Shown: one piece after another, positions 45,111 to 53,701 of the stretch
Layout of the letters: the number at the start of each line of letters is the position of its first letter
Numbering within the stretch: the first letter of the stretch is position 1
Source of the DNA: Sediminicola luteus
GTDB taxonomy: Bacteria; Bacteroidota; Bacteroidia; Flavobacteriales; Flavobacteriaceae
DNA length: 64,000 bases
NCBI RefSeq assembly: GCF_002514735.1
Contig: NZ_NBWU01000008.1
Span: forward strand, 62,001 to 126,000
Reading direction: 5' to 3'
The notes under the pieces: generated by a model
Told to the model about the DNA's origin: nothing
What the model saw: only the letters and a program-made list of their open reading frames with translations
The model's database searches: none
Made by a program: the position numbers and the translations under genes

Positions 45111-46472
45111 TTAGAGACTTATGTAGGTATATTGATCGGCATACTTTTTAAAAGTGCCTCTGATATCGAAGATTAAGCCGTCACTAGAAAGCTGCTCTTT
45201 CCAACTTAGGTCTTCGTGGTATGCCTTGTGATCGACGGCCATGACCACGATATCGTATATCTTAGAACGATGTGAGGTCTTGCTTAAGGCAATGTCGTAC
45301 ATACGATCTACCTCGTCTACTTCGGCCAAAGGGTCTTCTACGGTGATATTGAAGCCGAAGGATTGGAGGTTTTTGATCAGGTTTACCACTTTGGAGTTTC
45401 GTACGTCCTTCACGTTCTCCTTAAAGGTGATCCCTTTTACCAACACCTGTAACGCTTCGGGTTGGCAACCAAAGGCACAAGAGGCTTTTAAGAGTTTCAT
45501 GGCCAAGAAGGTGGTCATTCTTTCGTTGGTGTCCCTACAGGTTTGCAATAGGGAAGGGGATAGATGCATTTCCTTGGCCTTGTGGATCAAATAGTATGGA
45601 TCTACCCCAATACAATGTCCTCCGACCAAACCGGGAAAGAAATTCAAGAAATTCCATTTGGTACCTGCAGCCTCCAAAACATCTTTGATGGCCACATCCA
45701 TGCCGTCGAACAGATAAGTGAGTTCATTCATTAAGGCAATGTTTACATCGCGCTGGATGTTTTCGACGACCTTGGCGGCTTCGGCCACGTTAAGGGCTGG
45801 AGCTTTATGTACCCCGGCCGTGACCACTTCGGCATAGACTTGGGCTATGGTATCCAAGGCTTTTGGGGTACTTCCGGAAACAATTTTGGTTATAGAATCG
45901 AAAGTATGTACCGTATCACCCGGATTGATTCTTTCTGGCGAATATCCCACAAAGAACCCTTCATTGTAGCGCAACCCACTGATAGACTCCAGAATAGGTA
46001 CACAAACCTCTTCGGTACAACCGGGGTATACGGTAGATTCGAAAACGACAATATCGCCCTTCTTCAACACTTGGGCTACCGACTTTGTGGCACTGACAAG
46101 TGGGTTTAGGTTCGGATGGTTCGACCGATCTATTGGGGTGGGTACGGCCACGATATAAAATTTGGCCTGGGTCAGTACTTTGGTCTCCGCACTGAACTTA
46201 ATATCCTTGCCTTTGAACTCAGTCGAAGCGATTTCACCACTGGGGTCGTGCTCGACCTTAAGATAGCCCACCTTTTCGGCATTGATATCGTATCCGACTA
46301 CTTTAAATTTAGAGGCCATGTGTAGGGCCACAGGTAGTCCCACATACCCGAGCCCTACAACGGCAATGGCGGCCTTCTTTTTCAGTAGGTCAGTGTATAA
46401 GTCTTGTTTCTTAAAGGCAACTTTAAGGTTGTCGTTTTGGCGAACTTGTCTTGTATAGGCTCTTGCGTTCAT
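45111..46472 (-). CDS. UDP-sugar 6-dehydrogenase (TviB/WbpA-like)
   Basis: This 453-residue enzyme has the NAD-binding glycine motif GLGYVGLP (40-47), the central helical domain and the catalytic Cys287 in GGHCIGVDPYYL, then the C-terminal UDP-binding domain (KGITFKENVKDVRNSKV, MAVDHKAYH). The family oxidises UDP-glucose, UDP-GlcNAc or UDP-GalNAc to the uronic acid with 2 NAD+. The GYVGLP and GGHCIGVDPYYL forms are typical of the UDP-N-acetylhexosamine (TviB/VipA, WbpA) branch. It should supply an acidic precursor for the synthase at 40272, so the polymer is expected to contain a uronic acid. First gene of the operon. Confidence 0.92.
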   Translation of the reverse strand: MNARAYTRQVRQNDNLKVAFKKQDLYTDLLKKKAAIAVVGLGYVGLPVALHMASKFKVVGYDINAEKVGYLKVEHDPSGEIASTEFKGKDIKFSAETKVLTQAKFYIVAVPTPIDRSNHPNLNPLVSATKSVAQVLKKGDIVVFESTVYPGCTEEVCVPILESISGLRYNEGFFVGYSPERINPGDTVHTFDSITKIVSGSTPKALDTIAQVYAEVVTAGVHKAPALNVAEAAKVVENIQRDVNIALMNELTYLFDGMDVAIKDVLEAAGTKWNFLNFFPGLVGGHCIGVDPYYLIHKAKEMHLSPSLLQTCRDTNERMTTFLAMKLLKASCAFGCQPEALQVLVKGITFKENVKDVRNSKVVNLIKNLQSFGFNITVEDPLAEVDEVDRMYDIALSKTSHRSKIYDIVVMAVDHKAYHEDLSWKEQLSSDGLIFDIRGTFKKYADQYTYISL

Positions 46473-46615
46473 GGTATTTTGAATTTTGAAGTTTCTCCAT
46501 TCAAACTACCAGAAGGCCTTGTTTTTAATAGGGTTTCTAGGTTTAGTAGTGTATAGCTAGTGACGAAAACCTGATTTTTGTTGATGGGGTTTTTGGGCTA
46601 ACCGGATTATTTACC

Positions 46616-47746
46616 TCAAGAGCATAGTCGGACCAAGAGGCCATAGAATAGCTGAATCCCTTTTTCAATGAGCTCATCGGGGAAATCATAATCGCTATGG
46701 TGTAAGGCCGGGCAATTTTCACCACTGCCCAAACCGAACAAAAGACTCGGGAACTTTTTGGAAAACCAACCGAAATCTTCCCCAAAGCGCAAGGCATGTT
46801 CTAGGGTTTTAATGCTTATTCCTTGCTCTTGGCAGGTCGATTGTAATTTGTGAACCAATTGGGTATTGTTTTGTACCCCCGGGAAGTATTCTAGCCAATT
46901 TAGCTGGAACTGTAACGCTTTTTTGGCAGCCAATTGTGTTACATACGATTCAAATTCTTGCTTTAAGGCTTGCAGATTGGCATCTGACCAAGTCCTCAGG
47001 GTATAATGTACTTTGGCTTTTCCGGCGGCAACTCCATAGGCCAGTTGCCCCAAGTTTATATGGATCGGGGTCGCTAAGGCAAAAGCCGCTTGGGAAGGAT
47101 CAGCTACCTCCTTATGCTTGAAAAAAGTAATAATATCTGAAATGGCTTCAGCCGGATTTATACCGTGATGAGGTTCCGAGGCATGGGCGATTTTGCCTTC
47201 CAAATGCAATGCCAGGCTGACCACGCTTGCCGTAAATCCAGCTTCTTTGACCAAAACACTTCCTAAAGCATATCCTGGGAGATTATGTAGGGCCAAACAA
47301 AAATCGGGAGCGATGTCATTGAATTTTGGGTCTTGAAGAACGGCATGGGCACCCTGGCCATTTTCTTCTGCCGGTTGAAATAAGAGCACTACCTTTCCGC
47401 AAGTCAATGGGTTCTGGGTTAGCGCAATGGCCAAACCACATAAGATGGCCATATGTCCGTCGTGCCCACATTTATGCGATACCCCATCGTGTTGGGATCT
47501 ATGGGAAAAGGTATTGGCTTCTGTTATGGGCAAGGCATCCAGTTCGCAACGAACCAATACCGTTGGGCCTTCCTTTTCCATTTGATATACTGCAGCTAAA
47601 CCGTGACCACCAATGCCTTCGATGATTTTGGGTTGGCTATGGGCCAATAAAAAGGCCTTTACCCTTTGGGCGGTTTGCTTTTCCTCCCCGGAGAGTTCGG
47701 GATGTTGGTGTAAGACCCTTCGAAAATCGCGTAATAGCTGTTCCAT
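46616..47746 (-). CDS. M20-family amidohydrolase (N-acyl amino acid hydrolase type)
   Basis: This 376-residue cytoplasmic enzyme starts RRVLHQHPELSGEE and has the di-metal site typical of the hippurate/IAA-amino-acid hydrolase subgroup: HKCGHDGHMA (Cys and two His), QPAEENGQGA (Glu pair), a dimerisation domain from about 180 to 290 and a late His near HHSDYDFPDE. The family cleaves N-acyl or N-acetyl amino acids and diaminopimelate derivatives. It is 143 bp upstream of the exopolysaccharide operon on the same strand, without overlap, so it is probably a separate unit. Confidence 0.9.
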   Translation of the reverse strand: MEQLLRDFRRVLHQHPELSGEEKQTAQRVKAFLLAHSQPKIIEGIGGHGLAAVYQMEKEGPTVLVRCELDALPITEANTFSHRSQHDGVSHKCGHDGHMAILCGLAIALTQNPLTCGKVVLLFQPAEENGQGAHAVLQDPKFNDIAPDFCLALHNLPGYALGSVLVKEAGFTASVVSLALHLEGKIAHASEPHHGINPAEAISDIITFFKHKEVADPSQAAFALATPIHINLGQLAYGVAAGKAKVHYTLRTWSDANLQALKQEFESYVTQLAAKKALQFQLNWLEYFPGVQNNTQLVHKLQSTCQEQGISIKTLEHALRFGEDFGWFSKKFPSLLFGLGSGENCPALHHSDYDFPDELIEKGIQLFYGLLVRLCS

Positions 47747-47848
47747 AGAACCAAATATTACATATTACGGTAAGCTGACCAAAACTTCGCGATTACTTTT
47801 TGCAATCGATACCATCTTCATATATTAGCCAGACTCAAAAACAAGGCT

Positions 47849-49921
47849 ATGGATATTAGGATGAAGAATAAGGGATTGACCTTGCTTGTCGCGGTTTCTT
47901 TGATGATCGGGTGTGGCGGGAATTCACAGAAGAAGGAGGAAAAACATGCTTTTACCAATGCCTTGGTTTCCGAGACTAGTCCGTACTTGTTGCAACACGC
48001 CCATAATCCGGTAGATTGGCAACCTTGGGGAGATAAAGCCATGGATCAGGCCAAAAAGGAAGGGAAACTTCTGATAATCAGTATCGGGTATGCCTCTTGC
48101 CATTGGTGCCATGTTATGGAAGAAGAGACTTTCGAAGATGTTGCCGCGGCCGAGTTTATGAATACTAATTTCGTAAATATCAAGGTAGATCGGGAAGAAC
48201 GCCCCGATGTCGATCAAGTATATATGACGGCCCTACAGCTTATTTCAGGAAGCGGGGGCTGGCCTTTGAACGTGGTGGCCCTTCCCGATGGTAGACCGGT
48301 GTATGCAGGTACTTACCATACCAAGGAGCAATGGATGTCGGTGTTGGGTAAGATCCAGGAACTCTATCAAAAAGACCCCGAAAAGGTAACTACCAGTGCC
48401 GAGGCTTTGGCCCAAGGTGTACGCGATGTAAATGTGGTAGAACCACCAATGGACGAAAATCTATTGGACGAAAAATTCGTGACCAATAGTGTTATGGCTT
48501 GGCAAGAGCAATGGGACCAGGCCTATGGTGGGCGAAAAGGCTCCCAAAAATTTATGATGCCCGCTACATTGGACTTTCTAATGGATTATGCCGAACTCAC
48601 CCAGGATAATTTGGCCAAATCTTTCGTAAAGACCACTTTGGATCAAATGGCCAAGGGTGGCATTTATGATCATATTGGCGGCGGATTTTATCGCTACAGT
48701 ACCGATCCAGAATGGAAGATTCCGCATTTCGAAAAAATGTTGTACGATAATGCCCAACTCATCGGACTGTACAGTAAGGCTTACAAAGTATTTGGGGACG
48801 ACAATTATAAAAATATCGCCTATGGTACCTTGGATTTCTTGAAGCGGGAAATGAAAACCCCAGAGAAAGGTTTTATGGCGGCGATGGATGCCGATACCGA
48901 TGGGGGCGAAGGTGCCTTTTATATCTGGAAACCCGAAGAGTTGAAAACGGTCCTAGGGGCAGACTATGAGGCTTTTGCCAAAGTATATAATTTAAATGAA
49001 GATCAAGCTTGGGAACATGGCAGTTTTGTTTTGCGTAAAACCCAAGATGCCCATGAAAAAGAAGCGGAATGGCATCAAAAACTTTTGGAGGTTAGAAACC
49101 AAAGACTACGCCCGGCTTTAGACGATAAGATCATCGTTTCTTGGAATGCCCTTTTAATAGATGGTTTGGTAGAAGGGTATAAGTCTTTTGGGGATGCGAC
49201 CTTTTTGAAGGAAGCTAACGATATCGTGGCCTTTGTGAAGGCATTGGGTATGGAAAACGGGAAATTGATCCATTCCTATAAAAAAGGTGGTAAGCATGTG
49301 GCCGGTTTTTCTGAAGATTACGCCTTGTTGGCGGAGGCCCTTTTAAACCTGTATTCCGTAACGACGGATGAATCCCATTTGGAGTTGGCCCAGGATCTGA
49401 TGGCCAAGGCCGAAACGTTTTGGGAAGAAAATGAGGGGATGTACCGTTATAAGGAGGCCTCGGAGCTTATTTCAAAAATCATTCGTACCGACGATGGGGT
49501 AATCGCTTCGCCCAATGCGGTTTTGGCCAATAACCTCTTGCAGTTAGGCCATTTGGAATACGATATGGATAAAATTGGTCGTGCCAAGGCCATGCTGGCC
49601 AAAATGGGGAGTACCTTATCGGCCAATTTGTATAACCATGCCAAATGGGGACAGCTTTTGTTAGGTACAGCCTACCCATATTACGAAATAGCTGTAGTAG
49701 GGGACGATGCCAAGTCGCGTATGAACGAAATGCACGCCATGCATTTACCCAATGCTTTGATTATAGGCAGTGAGAGCGATAGCAAACAACCTTTGTTTGA
49801 TCAACGTTATGTGGTCGGGGAAACCTTTATCTATGTTTGCCAAGAAAGTACCTGTAAGCTTCCGGTAAAAACTACCAAAGAAGCCATAGCCCAAATGCGT
49901 AACTTTAGTTTAGGGTTTTAG
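47849..49921 (+). CDS. YyaL/SSP411-type thioredoxin-domain protein with lipoprotein signal
   Basis: This 690-residue protein combines an N-terminal DUF255 thioredoxin-like domain (about 35-195; [14 protein letters not shown], then C84-H-W-C87) with a six-hairpin (alpha/alpha)6 barrel (about 200-600), as in YyaL and the mammalian SPATA20 family. Many relatives are cytoplasmic, but this copy begins with a hydrophobic segment and a lipobox-like MIGC (Cys22), so it is predicted to be lipid-anchored in the periplasm. The start may be ATG 47849 or 47861. Function of the family is unclear; thiol chemistry on a carbohydrate-related substrate is possible. It is divergent from the M20 gene. Confidence 0.9.
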   Translation: MDIRMKNKGLTLLVAVSLMIGCGGNSQKKEEKHAFTNALVSETSPYLLQHAHNPVDWQPWGDKAMDQAKKEGKLLIISIGYASCHWCHVMEEETFEDVAAAEFMNTNFVNIKVDREERPDVDQVYMTALQLISGSGGWPLNVVALPDGRPVYAGTYHTKEQWMSVLGKIQELYQKDPEKVTTSAEALAQGVRDVNVVEPPMDENLLDEKFVTNSVMAWQEQWDQAYGGRKGSQKFMMPATLDFLMDYAELTQDNLAKSFVKTTLDQMAKGGIYDHIGGGFYRYSTDPEWKIPHFEKMLYDNAQLIGLYSKAYKVFGDDNYKNIAYGTLDFLKREMKTPEKGFMAAMDADTDGGEGAFYIWKPEELKTVLGADYEAFAKVYNLNEDQAWEHGSFVLRKTQDAHEKEAEWHQKLLEVRNQRLRPALDDKIIVSWNALLIDGLVEGYKSFGDATFLKEANDIVAFVKALGMENGKLIHSYKKGGKHVAGFSEDYALLAEALLNLYSVTTDESHLELAQDLMAKAETFWEENEGMYRYKEASELISKIIRTDDGVIASPNAVLANNLLQLGHLEYDMDKIGRAKAMLAKMGSTLSANLYNHAKWGQLLLGTAYPYYEIAVVGDDAKSRMNEMHAMHLPNALIIGSESDSKQPLFDQRYVVGETFIYVCQESTCKLPVKTTKEAIAQMRNFSLGF

Positions 49922-49950
49922 AAGCTATTATTAATTGCGTTTGTTTGGTA

Positions 49951-49996
49951 TGTCACATTGAGCGCCGTCTCTGCAGACAGGCAGGCAGTCGAAATG
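49951..49996. repeat. Intergenic repeat, forward copy (interrupted)
   Basis: TGTCACATTGAGCG and GCAGTCGAAATG flank a short palindromic insert (GTCTCTGCAGAC). The reverse complement of the second copy (50268-50296) contains TGTCAGTCTGAGCGCAGTCGAA, so the two are related and inverted, about 300 bp apart. Repeats with a TGAGCG-CAGTCGAA core are frequent between genes in Flavobacteriaceae. Confidence 0.6.
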
Positions 49997-50208
49997 CTTT
50001 ACAAAACAATTCACGGCCATCCGAAACTTGACGGATTAGGACTAAAAGAGCAAGGAATGAAGAGAAAAAACCACTGAATTTTCGTTCGTGGCCTAAACCG
50101 AATCCAAAAGATTTATCTTTCCTGATTTATTCAGTTGTTTCAAAGAAAATGAAATCATAAAACACGGTGTGTCAAAAAGTCTGTTTTATAACTTCTATCA
50201 GCGAAGCG

Positions 50209-50226
50209 TCCCGATAACAATCGGGA
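50209..50226. terminator. Hairpin between convergent genes
   Basis: Perfect 7-bp stem TCCCGAT/ATCGGGA with a 4-nt loop. A T run follows only at a distance, so termination is plausible but not shown. Confidence 0.4.
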
Positions 50227-50267
50227 TAATAACTAATTTCCGGACACTTTTTTACACATTTTAAATA

Positions 50268-50296
50268 TGTCTTCGACTGCGCTCAGACTGACATTT
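50268..50296. repeat. Intergenic repeat, inverted copy
   Basis: TCTTCGACTGCGCTCAGACT continues to GACATTT. It is the inverted and uninterrupted version of the repeat at 49951-49996. Confidence 0.6.
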
Positions 50297-50314
50297 GATT
50301 GAAATTTGTTTTTT

Positions 50315-53300
50315 CTATTTACGTTTTACAAACTGTAGATAATCGTTGTTTTTGGCCGCTACTATATAGTTCTGTCCATCAATACGTATCGGTTTCATAT
50401 CCTTAACATCCCCGGGAGTGTAAAATCCGCTATTTCGGGCCTCAATTGGGGTAAAACCTCCCTTACCGTCACCGGACAATAACAGTCCGATACCGGCATC
50501 GTTTCTTGGGGTTTCTACTTCAGAGGCGTGTAGGTTGCCCGCAACCAATACATCTTGGGTGCCATTTTGGTCGAAATCATCAACGAGAATTTGGTTGATG
50601 CTCGACAATTGCGCCATAACCGGTAGCTGGTGTCTTTTAAAGCCGCTTCCAGTGTTCTCCAAATACACACTAGCAAACGATTTAACGGAATAGTGCAAGG
50701 ACTCGTCCAATTCCTTTTCCGTATAAATATCCTTCAAAGTTGCCGTTGAAAAAGAGTTGTAATCCTTGAATTTCGACTTAATGGCAGGCATCTGTTGTGA
50801 AGAGCATTCCCTACCACGAACCGGGAATTGGGTGCCATCGTTATGGTAGCTTAAGACAATATCGTTGGTTTGGTTACCGTCGAAGTCGTTGAAAAATATA
50901 TCGAAAGTAGCGTCGTCCTTAGCTTTGTATTTATAATTTTCGCCAAGGTTGCCTAAAACGTAGTCCATATCGCCATCTTGATCAAAATCGGCCTGGGCCA
51001 GACTAAACCACCAACCCCGGGTATCGGAAAGGCCAAAGTTTTCCGTCTCATCGGTAAATTGCCCTTGGTTGTTTTTGAAAATGGTTATAGGCATCCATTC
51101 ACCAACGATAATCAAATCCGTCCAGCCATCTTGATTAAAATCTGTCCAAAGGGCATCGGTAACCATACCCAGTTTTTGGGCATTTGGCAATTTATGCGAG
51201 CTGTCCACAAATTTTGGGTTCCCCGTAGTACTTTGGTTTTCCAAGAGAAAACTTTGGGCCGGACTAGGATAGTTGCCAGGTACCAAACGACCGCCTACGA
51301 ATAGGTCTAGATCGCCATCTTTATCATAGTCAAAAGAGGCTACACGGCCGCCGCTACTTATCATTTGAGGCAACGCGCTATCGGTTTTGGTAAAAGTGCC
51401 ATCGCCATTATTCCTATATAAACGGTCTTGTAATTGTGGGGAATCAGGCGCAAACTCATTACCACCACTTACGATGTAAATGTCTAGAAGATTATCGTTA
51501 TCGGCATCGAATATATGGATGCCAATATCCTCTTTTCCCCTGTCTCCCTCAAAAACCGATTCATTGGTGGGCTTGAACCCAGATTCAGTTTGGAAATAAA
51601 CGGTTGTGGGTTGCCCGGAAGCCCCGCCTACCACCAAATCGTCCTTACCGTCTTTGTTGAGGTCGGCCACAGCAACATCGGGGCCAAAATTTGAGGTTTT
51701 ATGGGGTAGTAGAATCTCTTTATCAAAATCATCATAGTAGTTTTCTTCGTGTTTATGCCTCAAGAAATCATTTTCCAAAGGGCTTGAAAAGAGCGTGTTG
51801 TCATTCCTTGCAGATGACTTTAATGAAGTGGCATCAGTATATGCTAAAGTAAGTTTATGGTTGGTCTCTATATTTTTCAATAGCTGATACTTACCATCGG
51901 GCCATTGTACCCGAACACTGTCTACTTGTTGTGCATTACCTAAACCAAAATGGAGTAGGGGTGGTACCGAACTTTGGAAACCACGGCTAAGCATAAGTTC
52001 CTGCATCTGTAATTGCCCCCCTTCATAGATACTGATTTTAGCCCCAATACCTTGTGGGTTTAAAGAATCTCCTTTAAAAGCTAATTGTAGATAGCGATTT
52101 TCTTTTATACCCGTATTTTCAAAAATAGAGGCTGGAGCATCTATATTGTTGATAACAATCTCCAAATCGCCATCGTTATCCAAATCGGCATAAACGGTAC
52201 CATTGGAAAAACCTTTGTATTCCAAGCCCCATTTTTTGTTGGCCTTTTCAAACTTTAATCCACCTTTGTTCTGAAAAACAAAATTGTCTATGGGCTCCGA
52301 AGGAATGGCCATGCTCATCTGTAGAAAACTGTCTTTGCTTATTTGTTTTTTCTCTAGGGCGATAAAATAATCGCGGTTGTTTATTTCCCTACGGGTACCA
52401 TTGGCCACGAAAAGGTCTTTGCGTCCGTCGTTGTCCAAATCGGCAAAGAGTGGGGCCCAACTCCAATCAGTTGAAGCTAGTCCGGAAATACGGGCTACAT
52501 TACTAAAGTCAGGAATATTACCTCGCAGGTTACCGTTGTTCAGTTGCAAACTGTTTTGCATATACTGGTAATGGAAACCGGCATTTACGGTACTCCAAAA
52601 CAAATCGGGGTTCATACTGGCCATATTGGCCTTGGCCCTGCGATTGTTTTTGGCACTCATATCTAGCTGAAAGAGGTCTAACAGGCCATCGTTATTAAAG
52701 TCGGCCATGTCGGCGCCCATCCCATAGAAGGAAGTATTTTTCATCGATTCTTGGGCCGTATCGCTAAAGGTGCCGTCACCATTGTTCATAAACAGATAAT
52801 CTGGGGTACTAAAATCATTGGAGACATAGATGTCGGGCCAGCCATCGTTGTTCAGATCACCTACCGAGGCGCTTAGGGTAAGCCCGTATGACAACAACCC
52901 GGCTTTTTTAGTGACATCGGTAAAACTGCTACCATCGTTTCGGTAAAGACGATCCGATTCAATATATTTTAAATAATCTTGTTTGAATTTGTAATACTGG
53001 TTAGGTGCATTAAAAGGGGTGGGCGGGTAATTGGCCACGTACAAATCTAGGTCGCCATCGCGATCATAATCGAAAAAGACGCCCTGAACGCTATTTCCGG
53101 CATCGGCTATTCCCAGTGCTTCAGCTTTTTCAGAGAAGGTGCCGTCGCCATTGTTCAAAAAGAGTTGGTTTTTTTTGTTCCCGTTTTTTCCTCCTACCGA
53201 ACAGTAAATATCCATATGGCCGTCAGCATTGATATCGACCATGGTGGTGCCGGTATACCATCGGTTATCGCCTGCAATTTGTGCGGCATTGCTTATATCC

Positions 53301-53599
53301 TTGAATTGTAGGTTACCTTGGTTCAAATAAAGCTTGTTGGCTACCATATTCCCGGTAAAGAAAAGGTCGGTTAGCCCATCGTTATTGACATCACCTGCAG
53401 AAACCCCACCGCCCATATAGATATAGGAATAGTTAAAGTAATTTAGTGAATCGGTCTCTGTTAGGGTGTTGGTAAAACCCACTTGGGAACTTGATGGATC
53501 CAAGGCACGGAAAATCTTGCTCTCGGCAGTGGAATCCGTTGTGGGGCCGCAAGCCCAAATAAAGAGGATAAGTAGACTGAAAATGGAGGATTTTCCCAT
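50315..53599 (-). CDS. FG-GAP/VCBS-repeat lipoprotein with ASPIC/UnbV domain (second copy)
   Basis: This 1094-residue lipoprotein (lipobox FIWAC, Cys17) is a full-length paralogue of the protein at 11682-15068. Both share the DxNxDGxxD loops (DVNNDGLTD, DYDRDGDLD, DLNNDGWPD, DFNNDGLLD), a DWSWAPLFADLDNDG-type centre, an ASPIC/UnbV segment (GIGAKIS, LHFGLG, WPDGKYQ near 530-590) and an identical RGRECSSQQMP-type motif near the C-terminal third. It is 102 bp after its SusD gene. A surface role next to a SusC/D pair is inferred from repeated co-occurrence; direct function is unknown. Confidence 0.9.
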   Translation of the reverse strand: MGKSSIFSLLILFIWACGPTTDSTAESKIFRALDPSSSQVGFTNTLTETDSLNYFNYSYIYMGGGVSAGDVNNDGLTDLFFTGNMVANKLYLNQGNLQFKDISNAAQIAGDNRWYTGTTMVDINADGHMDIYCSVGGKNGNKKNQLFLNNGDGTFSEKAEALGIADAGNSVQGVFFDYDRDGDLDLYVANYPPTPFNAPNQYYKFKQDYLKYIESDRLYRNDGSSFTDVTKKAGLLSYGLTLSASVGDLNNDGWPDIYVSNDFSTPDYLFMNNGDGTFSDTAQESMKNTSFYGMGADMADFNNDGLLDLFQLDMSAKNNRRAKANMASMNPDLFWSTVNAGFHYQYMQNSLQLNNGNLRGNIPDFSNVARISGLASTDWSWAPLFADLDNDGRKDLFVANGTRREINNRDYFIALEKKQISKDSFLQMSMAIPSEPIDNFVFQNKGGLKFEKANKKWGLEYKGFSNGTVYADLDNDGDLEIVINNIDAPASIFENTGIKENRYLQLAFKGDSLNPQGIGAKISIYEGGQLQMQELMLSRGFQSSVPPLLHFGLGNAQQVDSVRVQWPDGKYQLLKNIETNHKLTLAYTDATSLKSSARNDNTLFSSPLENDFLRHKHEENYYDDFDKEILLPHKTSNFGPDVAVADLNKDGKDDLVVGGASGQPTTVYFQTESGFKPTNESVFEGDRGKEDIGIHIFDADNDNLLDIYIVSGGNEFAPDSPQLQDRLYRNNGDGTFTKTDSALPQMISSGGRVASFDYDKDGDLDLFVGGRLVPGNYPSPAQSFLLENQSTTGNPKFVDSSHKLPNAQKLGMVTDALWTDFNQDGWTDLIIVGEWMPITIFKNNQGQFTDETENFGLSDTRGWWFSLAQADFDQDGDMDYVLGNLGENYKYKAKDDATFDIFFNDFDGNQTNDIVLSYHNDGTQFPVRGRECSSQQMPAIKSKFKDYNSFSTATLKDIYTEKELDESLHYSVKSFASVYLENTGSGFKRHQLPVMAQLSSINQILVDDFDQNGTQDVLVAGNLHASEVETPRNDAGIGLLLSGDGKGGFTPIEARNSGFYTPGDVKDMKPIRIDGQNYIVAAKNNDYLQFVKRK

Positions 53600-53701
53600 G
53601 ATATAAAAAGCATAAAACGTGAAGGGAAGGTTCGGAGTGAAGGTAAAGAAAAACAGGGCACTGGCAAAGCCAATACCCTGTCAAACTGCTGAAAGTTTGG
53701 T

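Larger units (their letters stand above)
49922..50314. other. 393-bp intergenic region with repeats
   Basis: There is no credible gene. It contains the repeat pair listed separately (49951-49996 and 50268-50296), a 7-bp-stem hairpin at 50209-50226 (TCCCGAT, loop AACA, ATCGGGA), and a stretch ending in a T-rich run before the VCBS gene stop. The two neighbouring genes converge, so terminators for both are expected here. Confidence 0.5.

Noticed and set aside
46473-46615. Consensus promoter for the exopolysaccharide operon
   Set aside because: The nearest match on the minus strand is TAGTTTG, one base short of TAnnTTTG and without a TTG at a proper distance.
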